A stretch of 5,943 nt of DNA from Candidatus Uhrbacteria bacterium. GTDB taxonomy: Bacteria > Patescibacteriota > Patescibacteriia > UBA9934 > GWF2-40-263. Below the pieces are notes generated by a model. It did no database searches. It saw nothing but the letters and a program-made list of their open reading frames with translations, and was not told the DNA's origin. The DNA is taken from NCBI GenBank assembly GCA_023246275.1, contig JAHFIS010000057.1, positions 1-5,943 on the forward strand, read 5' to 3'. Positions 5,096 through 5,943 of the stretch are shown piece by piece. Positions within the stretch are counted from its first letter, which is position 1. Each line of letters opens with the position of its first letter. Both the position numbers and the translations under genes were made by a program.

Positions 5096-5943
5096 ATGTC
5101 CGAACGCAAGCCGTACGGGTATTGGAAGGACGAAAAAAACGTTCTTGCCGAGATCGCCGCGTGGCGCGCGGAGCACGGCGGGGAATTCCCGACGCAGCGG
5201 AGATTGAAGGAAACCGGAAACCAAATGCTATCGGCGGCCATCATCCTGCGAGGCGGATTTCGACGGCTTCGGGAACAGACGGGCGAGACCCAGATCCGGC
5301 AGACGGACGCCCATTGGAGAGACTTCGACCGGGTCCGCGTGGCCGTCGAGGCATGGCGCGCGGAACATGGCCGGTACCCTGGAAAGATGGACCTTGACGC
5401 GACAGGGCACGCCAACCTTTCGAATGCGATCTCCAGGCACCACGGCGGATTTCTTTCCGTCCGCCAGCGGATGGGCGCGGCTCTCGACAACCATCCGAAC
5501 GGCCATTGGAAAAACTTCGAGAACGTCCGCGAGGTCATCGCGACATTCCAGGAAACGCACGGTCGCTTTCCCACCAGTAGCGACCTGGACAGGGTCCCGG
5601 GGGCCAAGTCCCTCAGCAACATGATAGCCAGGCATCACGGCGGAATGAACGCGGTTCGCGAACGCTTCCACGTTGGGATCGTTCAGGAACGAAAGGACTT
5701 TTGGAAGGACTTCGAGAACGTCCGCCTTCATCTGGAGGAATTTCGACAAACGCACGGGAGACTTCCGACCAATCGCGACCTGATCGCGACAAAACGACAG
5801 TCGGTCAGCGCGGCGATCTCGAAATACCACGGAGGGTTCGCGGTCGTGCGCGTTCGCATGGGAGAAACCGACGCGTTCGTCCGACATCCGAGGGGGCATT
5901 GGCAGGAATTCCAAAACGTGGCCTCGGCGCTCCTGGAATGGTC
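5096..5943 (+). CDS. Gene 5: tandem-repeat protein, divergent repeat subtype (3'-truncated)
   Basis: The frame is open from ATG 5096 to the window end, giving 282 residues; the stop lies outside. The start is set by GGAGGA (5088-5093, reading through to atcATG) and by the short leader shared with gene 3. There is no N-terminal cap: after MSERKP the first repeat begins at residue 7. Repeats are 7-70, 71-134, 135-199, 200-265 and a fifth from 266. They form a subtype in which helix 1 ends in WRAEHG, FQETHG or FRQTHG instead of the ELGR type, followed by GRFPT, GRYPG or GRLPT. HHGG or KYHGG is kept in repeats 2-4, while repeat 1 has only LRGGF. Whether it ends in the C-terminal cap of genes 1-4 cannot be seen. 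Unrecognised family, function unknown; coding status is firm because five in-frame repeats follow a promoter and ribosome site like those of its neighbours. Confidence 0.88.
   Translation, partial: MSERKPYGYWKDEKNVLAEIAAWRAEHGGEFPTQRRLKETGNQMLSAAIILRGGFRRLREQTGETQIRQTDAHWRDFDRVRVAVEAWRAEHGRYPGKMDLDATGHANLSNAISRHHGGFLSVRQRMGAALDNHPNGHWKNFENVREVIATFQETHGRFPTSSDLDRVPGAKSLSNMIARHHGGMNAVRERFHVGIVQERKDFWKDFENVRLHLEEFRQTHGRLPTNRDLIATKRQSVSAAISKYHGGFAVVRVRMGETDAFVRHPRGHWQEFQNVASALLEW
5114..5943 (+). repeat. Protein-level tandem repeats of gene 5 (four full, one partial)
   Basis: Units are 5114-5305, 5306-5497, 5498-5692, 5693-5890 and a fifth from 5891. Their helix 1 is distinct from genes 1-4 (W or F followed by R-A-E-H-G or Q-T-H-G). 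The units resemble one another more than they resemble units of the other genes, which suggests expansion within this gene. Confidence 0.85.

Overview
The window is GC-rich bacterial-type DNA, read entirely on the + strand. Shine-Dalgarno sites, hairpin-plus-T6 terminators and sigma-70-like promoter boxes show it is prokaryotic. No gene is a taxonomic marker, so I cannot name the organism. There are no RNA genes, CRISPR array, transposase or recognisable enzyme.

The window is a tandem array of five paralogous genes: gene 1 (3' part, to 572), gene 2 (638-2002), gene 3 (2053-3246, GTG start), gene 4 (3312-5042) and gene 5 (5' part, from 5096). Each protein consists almost entirely of a 61-66-residue tandem repeat. 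A typical repeat has G-[HY]-W, then E-x-V, then E-L-G-R-[FM]-P-[TS], then E-L and G, and finally K-x-H-G-G-[LF] and R-[LM]-G. Genes 2, 3 and 4 carry 5, 5 and 7 repeats. A second module of about 60 residues (A-D-[DA]-[LI]-A, then FW or LW, then W-[ST] and DL, then F near the end) closes the C-terminus of genes 1-4. It also opens genes 2 and 4, so those two are book-ended by the same domain. No catalytic motif, signal peptide or membrane segment is visible. The proteins look like soluble helical-repeat scaffolds or binding proteins. A distant similarity in layout to the small repeats associated with homing endonucleases (HNH_repeat) is possible but untested.

All four gene junctions are built the same way in 49-69 bases. 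The upstream TGA stop lies inside a TTGAC(N) -35-like box. Exactly 17 bp later comes an extended -10 of form TGTTAnnnT. The spacer between them holds the 3' arm of a hairpin and a T6 run, so stop codon, terminator and promoter of the next gene are superimposed. The likely result is a row of separate transcription units rather than one operon.

The array probably grew by duplication of a gene pair. Junctions 1/2 and 3/4 share a 134-bp gap-free repeat (about 89% identical by hand count) and both lead into a book-ended gene. Junctions 2/3 and 4/5 have a shorter leader and lead into genes without the N-terminal module. Cap modules and junctions are more conserved than the repeats between them, which differ in sequence and number. 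That is the pattern of a family whose repeat core diversifies between conserved ends. The function is unknown, and the array continues past both edges of the window.
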